Origin: Pelagicoccus sp. SDUM812002
GTDB taxonomy: Bacteria > Verrucomicrobiota > Verrucomicrobiia > Opitutales > Opitutaceae
Length of the DNA stretch: 64,000 nt
Reading direction: 5' to 3'
Assembly (NCBI RefSeq): GCF_031127835.1
Contig: NZ_JARXHX010000015.1
Location: forward strand, 1 to 64,000
A program made the translations under genes and the position numbers. Positions 11,603 through 20,546 of this stretch are shown piece by piece; within the stretch, counting starts at the first letter, position 1, and every line of letters starts with the position of its first letter. Under the pieces are notes generated by a model that was not told the DNA's origin, ran no database searches, and worked only from the letters and a program-made list of their open reading frames with translations.

Positions 11603-12385
11603 ATGATCAGCAAAGTAGGAAGGCATAGCATACGCTTGGTGAGCGAATTGGGAGAACTTGCCGGATTTTCCGGTAAGGCATCCGTGGCACTCCCTGGCCA
11701 GCGGCACATAATGGAGAAGCTGACCCGCTCCATTTTCGAAATCGGAGTGCGTTGCGTGCCCATCACCCTGATCGTCGGGCTTTTCACCGGTCTTGTCCTT
11801 GGGCTGCAGCTATACTACGTCCTCACCAAATTCAGTTCGGAAAGCCTCCTGGGTCAGGCGGTGGCGCTTTCTATTATACTGGAAATAGGCCCCGTTTTCA
11901 CCGCAATCATGATCGTCGGCCAAGCTGGCAGCGCCCTTTCCGCGGAAATCGGCATCCAGAGAAACGCCGAGCAAATCGACGCTCTGCACACCATGCAGAT
12001 AAATCCTATCGGTTTCCTCGTCTCCCCGCGACTTTGGGCTGCCATCATCGCCTTCCCCATCCTCACTACCTTTTTCGACCTGATCGGAATATACGGTGGC
12101 TACCTCACTGGCGTTGAGTTGCTCGGAGTCGATCCCGGTGCTTACTGGAATCGCATTTACGAGGCAGTGAGCGTACAGAACATAGTGAACGGTCTTTTGA
12201 AGGCCCTCGTGTTTGGAATCGTTACGACAATGATCTGCGCGTTCCAGGGCTACTACACCCATCTCAAGTCGGATATTCCCGGCGCTCGAGGGGTTTCCCA
12301 AACCACGACGCGAGCGGTGGTTTATTCGAGTATCGCGATCTTGATGTTCGACTACCTGATAACCTCTTTCCAAATGGCGTCGTGA
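11603..12385 (+). CDS. mlaE: Phospholipid ABC transporter permease MlaE
   Basis: A 260-residue MlaE/YrbE-type permease with about five membrane segments and the conserved central block EIGPVFTAIMIVGQAGSALSAEIGIQRNAEQIDAL, which contains the coupling helix for the ATPase. With MlaF and MlaD it forms the inner-membrane complex moving phospholipids between outer and inner membranes. It starts the operon. The next gene begins inside its stop codon (GTGA, 4-nt overlap). Confidence 0.94.
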   Translation: MISKVGRHSIRLVSELGELAGFSGKASVALPGQRHIMEKLTRSIFEIGVRCVPITLIVGLFTGLVLGLQLYYVLTKFSSESLLGQAVALSIILEIGPVFTAIMIVGQAGSALSAEIGIQRNAEQIDALHTMQINPIGFLVSPRLWAAIIAFPILTTFFDLIGIYGGYLTGVELLGVDPGAYWNRIYEAVSVQNIVNGLLKALVFGIVTTMICAFQGYYTHLKSDIPGARGVSQTTTRAVVYSSIAILMFDYLITSFQMAS

Positions 12386-13098
12386 GCGAGGCAACAACAC
12401 TGAAACTTCGCGGCCTGAAAAAGGCATTTGGCGAACAGGTCGTTCTCGGGGGCATAGACATGGACATACCGCTAGGCAGCCACACTACCGTCATCGGTAA
12501 AAGTGGTACCGGCAAGTCGGTGCTGTTGAAGTGCATTTCAGGGCTAATGGCTCCCGATGCCGGCAGCATCGCCGCAGGCGACGAGAAGGGGGCTCCTCCA
12601 TGCAGCTACATGTTTCAGCAAAACGCGCTCTTCGACTCCATGACAGTTGAGGAAAACGTAGCTCTCCCCCTTCGCGAGAAAGGCAAAGCCAAAGCCACGG
12701 AAATAAAGAAACGTGTCTCCGATCTCCTCGAACAATTGGACCTGACCGCTGCCCGGAAAAAGTATCCAGCTGAAATTTCCGGCGGGATGAAGAAGCGAGT
12801 CGCCTTGGCTCGCGCCCTTATCACCAATCCCGAAATCATCCTCTTCGACGAGCCGACTACTGGCCTCGACCCGCAACGCAAATACAGCGTTTTCGATATG
12901 ATCCGCAGCTACCGCAAGCGCTTTGGGTTTACGGTCATAATGGTCAGCCACGATGTCCCTGAAGTATTCGAAATCTCTGACAAGATCGCCTGGCTCGACG
13001 CTGGAGAGATCAAGTACTGGGGAACTCCTGACGACCTGCTCGCCAACCCACCTGAAGACTTGAAGCCCTTCCTTAACCCGCAGCTATCGCCCGCCTAA
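12382..13098 (+). CDS. mlaF: Phospholipid ABC transporter ATPase MlaF
   Basis: A 238-residue ABC ATPase with Walker A GKSGTGKS, signature ISGGMKKRVALARAL and Walker B ILFDEPTTGLDP. The Met-Lys-Lys after SGG is typical of MCE-type ATPases. A GTG start overlaps the mlaE stop, so the two are translationally coupled. No STAS-domain partner MlaB is found in the operon. Confidence 0.95.
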   Translation: MSEATTLKLRGLKKAFGEQVVLGGIDMDIPLGSHTTVIGKSGTGKSVLLKCISGLMAPDAGSIAAGDEKGAPPCSYMFQQNALFDSMTVEENVALPLREKGKAKATEIKKRVSDLLEQLDLTAARKKYPAEISGGMKKRVALARALITNPEIILFDEPTTGLDPQRKYSVFDMIRSYRKRFGFTVIMVSHDVPEVFEISDKIAWLDAGEIKYWGTPDDLLANPPEDLKPFLNPQLSPA

Positions 13099-13119
13099 GC
13101 CGCAATTCGATTTATCAAA

Positions 13120-13575
13120 ATGAATAGTAAGAAAATAGACTTCTCAGTAGGCCTTTTCGTCATCGTCGGCCTACTCGCCATCGTCTACATGGCCGTGCAA
13201 ATCGGCAGTGCCCGTTTTCTCGGTAGTGACGACCAAAGGGTCACCGCCATCTTCACCAATATCGGAGGATTAAGTTCCGGCAGCAACATAACTGTGGCGG
13301 GCGTCAAGATAGGGACAGTAGGTCCGATCATCCTCAATCCGGAAACCCTCAAGGCTGAAATCGAATTGCGAATCAACAAGGATATAGAGCTCTTCGATGA
13401 CGCTACAGCCGCGATCAAGACGAATGGTCTGATCGGAGACAAATACATTGCAATCTATCCGGGAACGCCCGGGATCGGTATGCCCTTGGACGGGGCGATC
13501 GTCGATACGGAACCCGCGATCGACATCGAAGGCCTCATCAGCCGATTTGCATTCGGGTCGGTTTCGGAGGAGTAG
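13120..13575 (+). CDS. mlaD: MCE-domain lipid-binding protein MlaD
   Basis: A 151-residue protein with one N-terminal membrane helix (about 8-27) and a single MCE domain (about 38-117, with GLSSGSNITVAGVKIGTV). MlaD forms a hexameric ring on the permease and receives phospholipid. Length is near the E. coli protein. It lies 21 nt after mlaF. Confidence 0.93.
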   Translation: MNSKKIDFSVGLFVIVGLLAIVYMAVQIGSARFLGSDDQRVTAIFTNIGGLSSGSNITVAGVKIGTVGPIILNPETLKAEIELRINKDIELFDDATAAIKTNGLIGDKYIAIYPGTPGIGMPLDGAIVDTEPAIDIEGLISRFAFGSVSEE

Positions 13576-13631
13576 AAAAAGCTTCAGTCAAGCCTGTCCC
13601 GCAAACGTTCACGAACTAACTACAAACTACC

Positions 13632-14231
13632 ATGAGCTACAAAACCTTCCTAAGCTCCTTAGCTGTTATCGCCCTCATCTTCGCTTCCACCACAGAGGTG
13701 AAAGCAGAAGAGTCGCCTGAAAAACTGCTCGAACAAACGATCTCAGATGTTCTGGACTTGCTGCACGCCCCTGAACAGGAACTCTCGCTCGATTCCAAGC
13801 GGACTCAGATTCTGACGCTTCTTCAAGAACGCTTCTCATTCGATATCATCATTCGCAGAGCGCTCGGCAGAAACTGGAACGAACTCTCCGCTACCCAGCA
13901 AGATCAGATCACGGTGCTCATATCCGATTTGCTGATACGCGCCTACACGCGCGAACTGGAGAACGGCCCCAAGCCGAATATATCGATCGTCAAGACAGAC
14001 GACCTCGGATCCAACAAAATCGAGATCGTGACGAGCGTTCGCTACAAAAGCAACTTCGTCTCCGTCAGCTATCGGCTAGCCAACGTCAAGTCCCGAGGTT
14101 GGCAAGTCTACGACGTGCTGATCGAGGGCGTCAGCATGGTGTCAAACTACCGAAAACAGTTTGACGAACACTTCCAAACTAAGTCAGCTGCCGATTTGCT
14201 GGAGATGCTCCGAGGTAAGCTCAAGGAGTAA
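13632..14231 (+). CDS. mlaC: Periplasmic phospholipid shuttle MlaC
   Basis: A 199-residue Ttg2D/MlaC-family protein with a cleavable signal peptide (ending near EVKA). The domain shows RFSFDIIIRRALGRNWNELS and RGWQVYDVLIEGVSMVSNYRKQF, the two best conserved blocks. It carries phospholipid across the periplasm between MlaA and the MlaFED complex. The ATG at 13632 was chosen because the signal peptide begins there. Confidence 0.94.
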   Translation: MSYKTFLSSLAVIALIFASTTEVKAEESPEKLLEQTISDVLDLLHAPEQELSLDSKRTQILTLLQERFSFDIIIRRALGRNWNELSATQQDQITVLISDLLIRAYTRELENGPKPNISIVKTDDLGSNKIEIVTSVRYKSNFVSVSYRLANVKSRGWQVYDVLIEGVSMVSNYRKQFDEHFQTKSAADLLEMLRGKLKE

Positions 14232-14246
14232 CAAAGGATACCAACC

Positions 14247-14990
14247 ATGAAATCTAGACGATACTCCGGTATTCTAATTCTGGCGACAGCGCTCTCTGCC
14301 ACAGTAGGCGCTCAAGAAGACGGGATAGACCTTGACGATTTGTTCAACGACGACTTCGAGGAACAATCAACCGTCTCCATTAACGATCCGTTCGAGAAGG
14401 TTAATCGAGCTATCTTCAATTTTAATGACGGCGTGTATGATAAGGTCGCTCGTCCTTTGGCTCGTTCCTACTCTAATGTTATGCCTGACCGGGTGGAGCG
14501 TGGCTTGGCAAACGCTTTTAGGAATCTTAAGTTCCCTTCCCGCTTTACTGGGAATGTCTTGCAAGCTCGCTTCGGGCAAGCTGGCAAGGAAACGGGTAAG
14601 TTTGTTTTGAATACGACCGTTGGTCTCGGAGGCCTGTTCCGCCCGAGCGATCGCTTTGACAGCTTGCAGACCAGCAACGAAGACATCGGCCAAGCATTCG
14701 GCACCTGGGGAATTGGCCATGGTTTTTACGTGATCATACCCTTCATGGGACCTACAAGCTTGAGAGACTTTGTAGCCGATTTCGGAGACGATGCCGTAGA
14801 TCCGATTCCGACGCCGTGGAGTCAAATTGACGATTCGCAAGACCGCTTAATTATCCGTGTCGTAGACATAACGAATCGGCTGCCAGCTTTAATGGAATTG
14901 TACGATTCGATGCGTCGTTCGTCCATCGACCCATACTCTTCCGTCCGAGACGCCTACGCGCAGAGAAGAGCTCGTGAGGAAGCCAGATAA
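14247..14990 (+). CDS. mlaA: MlaA/VacJ family protein without a lipobox
   Basis: A 247-residue VacJ-family protein: NDPFEKVNRAIFNFND near residue 47, then FLVNTTVGLGGLFRP-type and GHGFYVIIPFMGPTSLRDFV blocks. MlaA sits in the outer membrane and removes misplaced phospholipid from the outer leaflet. E. coli MlaA is a lipoprotein, but here the signal peptide (ending near TVGA) has no cysteine, so it should be cleaved by signal peptidase I and not lipidated. It is the last gene of the operon, unlike in E. coli where mlaA is elsewhere. Confidence 0.92.
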   Translation: MKSRRYSGILILATALSATVGAQEDGIDLDDLFNDDFEEQSTVSINDPFEKVNRAIFNFNDGVYDKVARPLARSYSNVMPDRVERGLANAFRNLKFPSRFTGNVLQARFGQAGKETGKFVLNTTVGLGGLFRPSDRFDSLQTSNEDIGQAFGTWGIGHGFYVIIPFMGPTSLRDFVADFGDDAVDPIPTPWSQIDDSQDRLIIRVVDITNRLPALMELYDSMRRSSIDPYSSVRDAYAQRRAREEAR

Positions 14991-15037
14991 GTAGGGCATA
15001 ATGGGCTGCAGCCTTAGGTTGCGGCTCGATCGCCAGC

Positions 15038-15451
15038 TTACTCCTCGAGAAGACGAGTCCTCATGGTCACCTTGTCTACTTGGGCGTTGCTACAGAGTCC
15101 GAGAACCATAGCTGCGATCTGAACGGACGCTTGAGGGTGTACCTCAAGCGTTATACTTTCTAGCGGGCCCATTGATTGCGCGTTCTGAATGCATCTCTTC
15201 ACACCATAGCTGCCGATTTCTTCTCCCTTAAAGAAGACAGAGCCCTCTTCGCTGATTTTTAAAACGAACGGCTCCGTTGGGTTTGTGTCCTTCGAAGGGA
15301 CGATTTCCGGTGTGTCAAGATGTAGTCCGTTTTCCTCTACAAAAACTGTGGTGACGATGAAGAAGATCAACAGGATGAAGACCATGTCGATCAGTGGTGA
15401 AATGTTGACATCAGCGTTTTCAGCCTCCCCTTTCAGTGCGTTTTCCTTCAT
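15038..15451 (-). CDS. exbD: ExbD/TolR-family proton-channel subunit
   Basis: A 137-residue protein with one membrane helix near the N-terminus. It contains VNISPLIDMVFILLIFFIVTT, with the conserved membrane Asp of ExbD/TolR, then a periplasmic domain. Such proteins use proton flow with ExbB to drive TonB-like partners. No exbB lies beside it, so it is an orphan or extra copy. A perfect palindrome touches its start codon (see 15452-15469). It follows the metalloprotease gene on the same strand. Confidence 0.9.
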   Translation of the reverse strand: MKENALKGEAENADVNISPLIDMVFILLIFFIVTTVFVEENGLHLDTPEIVPSKDTNPTEPFVLKISEEGSVFFKGEEIGSYGVKRCIQNAQSMGPLESITLEVHPQASVQIAAMVLGLCSNAQVDKVTMRTRLLEE

Positions 15452-15469
15452 ATCCTACAATTGTAGGAT
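15452..15469 (-). promoter_or_regulatory. Perfect 18-bp palindrome at the exbD start (operator candidate)
   Basis: ATCCTACAATTGTAGGAT is a perfect palindrome ending one base before the exbD ATG. Its core TACA-N2-TGTA matches the operator core known for BlaI/MecI/CopY repressors. Bound protein here would block both transcription and access to the start codon. No T-tract follows, so it is unlikely to be a terminator. Confidence 0.55.
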
Positions 15470-15518
15470 TTAGCTCTAAAGTCAAACCCATCGACGATTT
15501 TCAAATTCCCAACCAAAG

Positions 15519-18131
15519 CTATTGCTTTGGAGCGGGCGGAAGCATCTTGAGCAGGTTTTGCTGTTGCAAGTACCACTCCCTCAATGACCGCGATAGGATC
15601 TTGTCATCGAAATTTTTGAACAGGTCGATGTTCAGCGATCCCTCCACCGCACTCTTCAAGTCTGCATGCAAGGATTGCTTGGCCTCCTTCGACCAATACT
15701 CGAAAGACCCTGTCTTATCGTTCAAAGCTTTAGCGGCAGCCATGCGGGTTTCGTATTTGTATTCGAAATCTGGAACTTCCACATAGGCTTTGTCGACCTT
15801 GCCTTCAATTCGAGAATCCTTGTCTCGCTTGAGGATGATGTGCTTCGCCAACGCGATTATTCGTTTTTCTAGAATTGCTATATTGTCTTCGTCGGAGAGG
15901 TTTCCGGTCGCCGCCAAACCGAGATCTCGCGTCGCGTTCTCGAAGAGACTCAAGGTCTGCAGCAGAATTTCCTCTTCGAGCTTCTCAAATAGTGCGCTGC
16001 TTCGTTCTACGATTATTTCCTTCTCTTCGACAGTCCACGTGTAGGTTTCGCCATCTAAGCCGACGAACGTGGAGTATGCGTCCGTATCCAGAAGTTCTTT
16101 CAGCGAATCGATAAGGTTGGTAGCTTCCAGTTTCGGTGCCTTTTCGAGTCGCTCGAGCCCGTCCTTCGACTTGAGGCTGATCTTTGCTGGCAAATGAGCG
16201 AAAATCACCTGATCGACGCCTCCTAGCTCGTCTAAGCTCGATTCGAGCCTCTTCCAATGGGCTTCGTAGCGTTCAGCCTCATTTATGTCCCCAACGTATT
16301 CAAATTCCCTTTCCACGACCAACGAGCGCGTATTCTTGTCGAACCATCCCAGCATACGTTTCACGGGTTCCGAGAAACGCCGGGCAAAACCGCTGGCGTT
16401 TAGCTCGACAGCCTCAAGCGATTTGCGGTCCCTCGGATCCACGGGAGCTCGATCACTGATAAAACGCTCAATGACGGCGTTCGGTAGGCTCCTCGCCGCG
16501 ACCGAAAGCTCGCGATAGTTGGCTTCGATTGGATTTAGGCCGAAGTCGCGCCTAAGGACATCCGCATAGCGATTGGTCTCCTCCTCGGATCCAAAGCTCA
16601 GTTTCGCATCTTTGATGCTATCGTCATCGAGGTAAGCGAAACGAATCGCAGCTGCGTCATGATCAAGCGCCTCGGCGCTTTGCAGGATTTTCCATCCATC
16701 AAAAATGGAAGCCTTGAAAATCGGATACTCCATGACTGAGGTCGACGTGCGCTTGTCCTCGTATTTAGAAAGGTCGTTGCCCGCGACAAAATCCTGCACG
16801 AAGGTATCCAATTCCTTCGGACTAACTGTAGCGTCCATGCTGGCTGCAAAATTGTGGCGAAGGCCAAGCACGTGTCCTACCTCGTGGGCTGTAACGTTGC
16901 GCACGTAGGCTTTCGCGATCCTGTCGATCGCCTCGTCCGTGACATCGGGGTCCGATAGGACTTCTTCCAGTCCTTCAGCCATCTTTTTTGCGAAAGCTAT
17001 CGGATCCACGCGGCATCCAGCATGTCCGAGTTGCAACGCATGCAATTCCTCCTCGCTGTCGTCGTCTTCGTCCTCTTCGGCTTCGTCAATCAGGGAGCGA
17101 AGCGATCTAAGCAGTCTCCTCGCCCTATCCTTGCCGCGAAAGTCGAAAGCGCTCGTGACGTATGCCTGACCGCGTAACATCTCCCCCGTCAAAGGATCGA
17201 CGAGAGCGTCCGCATATGCGAACCCAGCTAAGTCCCAGGGGACCCATTGAATGATGTTCCTGCTCGAATCCGGAGCCGTCACGCCCTCTGGTGCAATACG
17301 AGCTTCAAGAACGTCCTTTCCGAAGGCTTTGTTCCAATAGAGTATCCCTTCCTCGACTGCCTCTTGAAGGTTCTCGGGTGTGTTCGCGCTGTAATAGAAC
17401 ACGATGGGCTCAGAGATGTCGAAGCGGCTGATCTTCCGCGATATGCGGCCCGATTCGAGTTCCAACAAACCAGCTGATTCAAAGAAACGCAGGTACCGAT
17501 TTTCCTCTGCATTCATTTCTATCGGCTCGAAATCGCTCGTTTCGTACGGCTGCAAGAAGTAGCGGATCTCATAGCGAGTCTCTAGATCGGGATCGTTGAC
17601 GCGGCTTCTCGCCTGTACTGCTTGACGGATGGAAAGAGTATCACCCTCAGCTACGACTTCGAAGACTCGAGCCTGAGGCAATTCAGCGCTGCGCTCGAAT
17701 TGTCGAGCGTCGTATCGAGTATCCATCGAATACCAATTGCCGTAAGCGAGTCGCCGCATACCAGCATTGAAGTCGATCACGATGTCCCGCCCGGAATCCT
17801 CAATGACGGGGAACGTCGCGAGAAGCCTTCTCGCGGGAAGGTCGGTCGTCACTACTTGCCCTTTTGTCGTTTCGTACATGTCGAGCCCGTCCTCGAAAAG
17901 TTCGAAGAAGACAACTCTTCCCAACATGCCTTTACTGGTAGCTGCAACCGACTGTGGAATCAGGGAAGTTGAAAAGATGTACTCATTTCCCAAAGCAGAA
18001 TGGGGGATGGCGACGCGTGTCTTTTCCGCTACCTTCAGCGGAGGACCGGCCTTCTCTTTCGCGGATTGGGCCGTGCAGGCCAGGAAAAACAACACTATAG
18101 CGGAAAACAAGAAAGCCCTCAGAATCTTCAT
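15519..18131 (-). CDS. Secreted zinc-dependent metalloprotease (DUF5117/DUF4953 type)
   Basis: An 870-residue protein from the ATG at 18129-18131, chosen because AAGGA lies 8 nt upstream and a signal peptide (MKILRAFLFSAIVLFFLAC...) begins there. The zinc site HEVGH (416-420) sits in AHEVGHVLGLRHNF, the signature of the large DUF5117/DUF4953 peptidases. An acidic loop of Glu/Asp lies about 50 residues before the block LGHAGCRVD. It probably degrades proteins outside the cytoplasm; the substrate is unknown. The frame stays open to 18308, and an earlier start is possible but would bury the signal peptide. Confidence 0.85.
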   Translation of the reverse strand: MKILRAFLFSAIVLFFLACTAQSAKEKAGPPLKVAEKTRVAIPHSALGNEYIFSTSLIPQSVAATSKGMLGRVVFFELFEDGLDMYETTKGQVVTTDLPARRLLATFPVIEDSGRDIVIDFNAGMRRLAYGNWYSMDTRYDARQFERSAELPQARVFEVVAEGDTLSIRQAVQARSRVNDPDLETRYEIRYFLQPYETSDFEPIEMNAEENRYLRFFESAGLLELESGRISRKISRFDISEPIVFYYSANTPENLQEAVEEGILYWNKAFGKDVLEARIAPEGVTAPDSSRNIIQWVPWDLAGFAYADALVDPLTGEMLRGQAYVTSAFDFRGKDRARRLLRSLRSLIDEAEEDEDDDSEEELHALQLGHAGCRVDPIAFAKKMAEGLEEVLSDPDVTDEAIDRIAKAYVRNVTAHEVGHVLGLRHNFAASMDATVSPKELDTFVQDFVAGNDLSKYEDKRTSTSVMEYPIFKASIFDGWKILQSAEALDHDAAAIRFAYLDDDSIKDAKLSFGSEEETNRYADVLRRDFGLNPIEANYRELSVAARSLPNAVIERFISDRAPVDPRDRKSLEAVELNASGFARRFSEPVKRMLGWFDKNTRSLVVEREFEYVGDINEAERYEAHWKRLESSLDELGGVDQVIFAHLPAKISLKSKDGLERLEKAPKLEATNLIDSLKELLDTDAYSTFVGLDGETYTWTVEEKEIIVERSSALFEKLEEEILLQTLSLFENATRDLGLAATGNLSDEDNIAILEKRIIALAKHIILKRDKDSRIEGKVDKAYVEVPDFEYKYETRMAAAKALNDKTGSFEYWSKEAKQSLHADLKSAVEGSLNIDLFKNFDDKILSRSLREWYLQQQNLLKMLPPAPKQ

Positions 18132-18661
18132 CAGCGCCATCCTTGCAGCCGCCTCGGATAGTTCACGCTCAAAATCGACTAAATCGGCTGGCAGCGCCTT
18201 GCTCGAAACGAGGCATTCTTTCCAATCGCGTATCCAGTTTCTGAGACTCTCACTCACGCAAACGGATCGATCCCGAGGGCCTCCTGCTTTCCTGAATATC
18301 CCAGACACAGCGACCCCAATCTAGGGGGGTAGAATCAGACCCATATCCAACTGCTGAAACCAGCGACGATGATCCAAGCAGCGCTCCTTCGCCGTACGAA
18401 GGCTCAACCGTTCGCAGCCTGGTCCTGCGCCGGGATCCTAGGTAGCGTTTCACACCGGCTGGTGGAGTCATCTACTCATGCCCACTCGTTGACGAGGGAC
18501 TAAGCGACTAGCAAAAGGGGCGATCACCCCAAATTCGAAAGAATTTCCAATCGATTTGCTACGGAAGTTTCGCGAGAAGCCGATGATATGAAGCGTCTAT
18601 TCTTTCAAGCCTTGCGCTCGAAAAATCCCATCATCTCAAATTCAACAGCAAATCAACTACC
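18132..18661. other. Divergent intergenic region
   Basis: This 530-nt stretch separates the metalloprotease and the mini-TonB gene. The metalloprotease frame stays open upstream as far as 18308 with protein-like composition (LPADLVDFERELSEAAAR), so an N-terminal extension or an older gene end is possible. The remainder should hold both promoters. Nothing else is recognisable. Confidence 0.4.
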
Positions 18662-18997
18662 ATGAAGAAATTTAAGACTGCGATACACGCCTTCCTGCTT
18701 GCCGCGCTAGCCTTTTCCCTGCTCCCCGCTGCCAACGCAGCTGACTGGGACGAGCAACCGTCGGTCAAGAAGAGCGTCGCTCCTGAAAACCCCAACAATC
18801 TCGACGGCATGGTAATGGCCACTATTAATATCGATGAAAAGGGTTTCGTAGTGGGTGCCGAAATTGCTAAGTCGACAGATGCTACGCTTGATTCGGAAGT
18901 CCTCGACGCGGTCAAGCAATGGCGCTTCAACCCAGCCAAGAAGGGTGGATCTGCAATCGCTTGCAAGATCAACGTCCCTTTCAAGTTCAAGGGCTAA
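18662..18997 (+). CDS. Small secreted protein with a TonB C-terminal domain
   Basis: A 111-residue protein: signal peptide MKKFKTAIHAFLLAALAFSLLPAANA, then a single TonB C-terminal fold (about 45-111) with GMVMATINIDEKGFVVGAEIAKSTD and VKQWRFNPAKKGG. The domain normally touches TonB boxes of outer-membrane receptors. Here there is no membrane anchor and no proline-rich spacer, so it cannot transmit energy in the usual way. Such stand-alone domains are known in several phyla, but their role is unclear. Confidence 0.85.
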   Translation: MKKFKTAIHAFLLAALAFSLLPAANAADWDEQPSVKKSVAPENPNNLDGMVMATINIDEKGFVVGAEIAKSTDATLDSEVLDAVKQWRFNPAKKGGSAIACKINVPFKFKG

Positions 18998-19027
18998 AAA
19001 ATTCGAATTGGCTAGTTCTCTTTCACG

Positions 19028-19056
19028 GGCGTCTTCCATACGGGAGGCGCCTTTTT
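19028..19056 (+). terminator. Intrinsic terminator after the mini-TonB gene
   Basis: A ten-base-pair stem (GGCGTCTTCC with GGGAGGCGCC, including two G-U pairs) closes an ATAC loop and is followed directly by five T residues. Confidence 0.85.
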
Positions 19057-19075
19057 CTGTTCTAGGACTCTCGGC

Positions 19076-20290
19076 CTATGCCTGAACGGGTCGACCTGTC
19101 CGCCGAAGGGTCACGTACATTGCCGACACCATAACGATCGAGACCAGCACCAAGGAAGCACCGACAATCGCCGTCTTTGTTGCACCGAGTCCTGAGATCA
19201 GATAGAAACCCAGAAACGGGGCCAAGATGCCACGAAATCCGGTGGTGAAGGCGTGTACGCTCATGTAAGACGAAGCGCGTTCCGGTTTAGCGAACTTGGT
19301 CACCCAGAGGCTCCATGAAATATTCGCACCCGCCATGGCGGTTCCCAAGACCGCTGCGGAACTGTAGATAATCCACATGTTGGCAGTGGTAAGAAAGAGG
19401 ACGATAGAGAGCATGATCATCGCGTTCAAAACAATGCGAAGCAGCATGAAATCCAAATTATCGAACAAGTACCCCCAAATTCGTGAGGTCAGAAAACGGA
19501 ACGCAGCGGGAATCCCGATCGTCACCATCATCACAGTAAGCTTACTCGCGAGGATCCCGTACTCCGGCTGCAAGAGATACTCCACCCTTATAGGCAGCAC
19601 CATCAAGTTTCCGAAGCCTAAAAACATCCAACTGACCAGTAGGACGCCGAACTTTTTGTCCTCCACCGCGTATCCTAAGTTTCGCAGTGGGTTCTGGGCC
19701 ACTCCCTTCTGCACGGGGTTAGAGGGTATTCGTGAAACCGCTACGCCTGACAAAAGGTAGGCTAATGATATTCCGACGAATACCCATCGATAGGAATTGA
19801 TATTAGCATCGAGTATCCAGCCACCGGCTACGCTGAAAGCAAACGCTGCCGCCACGTTTGCCATCATGCTAATCGACAAATAAGCGCCTCGCTTGTTCGA
19901 AGGGTAGTTGTAAGTCCAAATTTGCACGAGCAAAGGCATCGATTGCGCCGACAAAGCGAAAGCGAAACACGCCGGAACCAGAAAACCCAAAAGGCTTTCA
20001 GCGAAGCTCGCCATCAAGAGTGCGCCACCCGCCAGGTAGGCGATCCATGCACTCAACTGACTAGCCGTGCAGTTTGTGCGAGAAAAAATGCTGAGGCTTA
20101 TTGGGTTGAGCAACAACCCTAGCGGTCCTGCAGCTGCGATAATTCCTTTGACCGTATCCGGAGCCTGAAAAACACCTATCGCTACGATCAGCGCGAACCC
20201 GCCATATCCAGTTTCTACGACTCCGGAAAGTCCACCGCGCACGCAATCCCAGCGGAAGGTTCTTTTTACAGTATGAGAGTCTACTGGCAT
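19076..20290 (-). CDS. Major facilitator superfamily transporter
   Basis: A 404-residue polytopic protein with about twelve membrane helices and the loop SNKRGAYLSISMMANVAAA between helices 4 and 5. The ATG at 20288-20290 is preferred over an upstream GTG because AGGG lies 8 nt before it. Substrate cannot be inferred from sequence by eye. It converges on the mini-TonB gene and appears monocistronic. Confidence 0.82.
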   Translation of the reverse strand: MPVDSHTVKRTFRWDCVRGGLSGVVETGYGGFALIVAIGVFQAPDTVKGIIAAAGPLGLLLNPISLSIFSRTNCTASQLSAWIAYLAGGALLMASFAESLLGFLVPACFAFALSAQSMPLLVQIWTYNYPSNKRGAYLSISMMANVAAAFAFSVAGGWILDANINSYRWVFVGISLAYLLSGVAVSRIPSNPVQKGVAQNPLRNLGYAVEDKKFGVLLVSWMFLGFGNLMVLPIRVEYLLQPEYGILASKLTVMMVTIGIPAAFRFLTSRIWGYLFDNLDFMLLRIVLNAMIMLSIVLFLTTANMWIIYSSAAVLGTAMAGANISWSLWVTKFAKPERASSYMSVHAFTTGFRGILAPFLGFYLISGLGATKTAIVGASLVLVSIVMVSAMYVTLRRTGRPVQA

Positions 20291-20546
20291 TTCGGGCACC
20301 CTAGGTTAACTGACAGACCACAAAAGCAAATTCGCCTAATCCGCTAAATGAGTAAACTGCGTTAGCCGTTGTAAATTTCGTCGTTTCAACTAACTTGTTC
20401 CACTACTTTGCTTGCTTGACTTTCCCCTATCTCTCGATGGCAACGAGGTAGGAAGAGGAATCGCCAGCGGGACGCTTATTTCCAAACCTACCGCGAAGAC
20501 CCTACTTGAAACGGTCTTTTACACAGTGTCTTACCCCATCTGTACA

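Noticed and set aside
18250-18471. 73-codon minus-strand ORF upstream of the metalloprotease
   Set aside because: Low-complexity Arg/Ser composition, no motif, and overlaps the probable promoter region.
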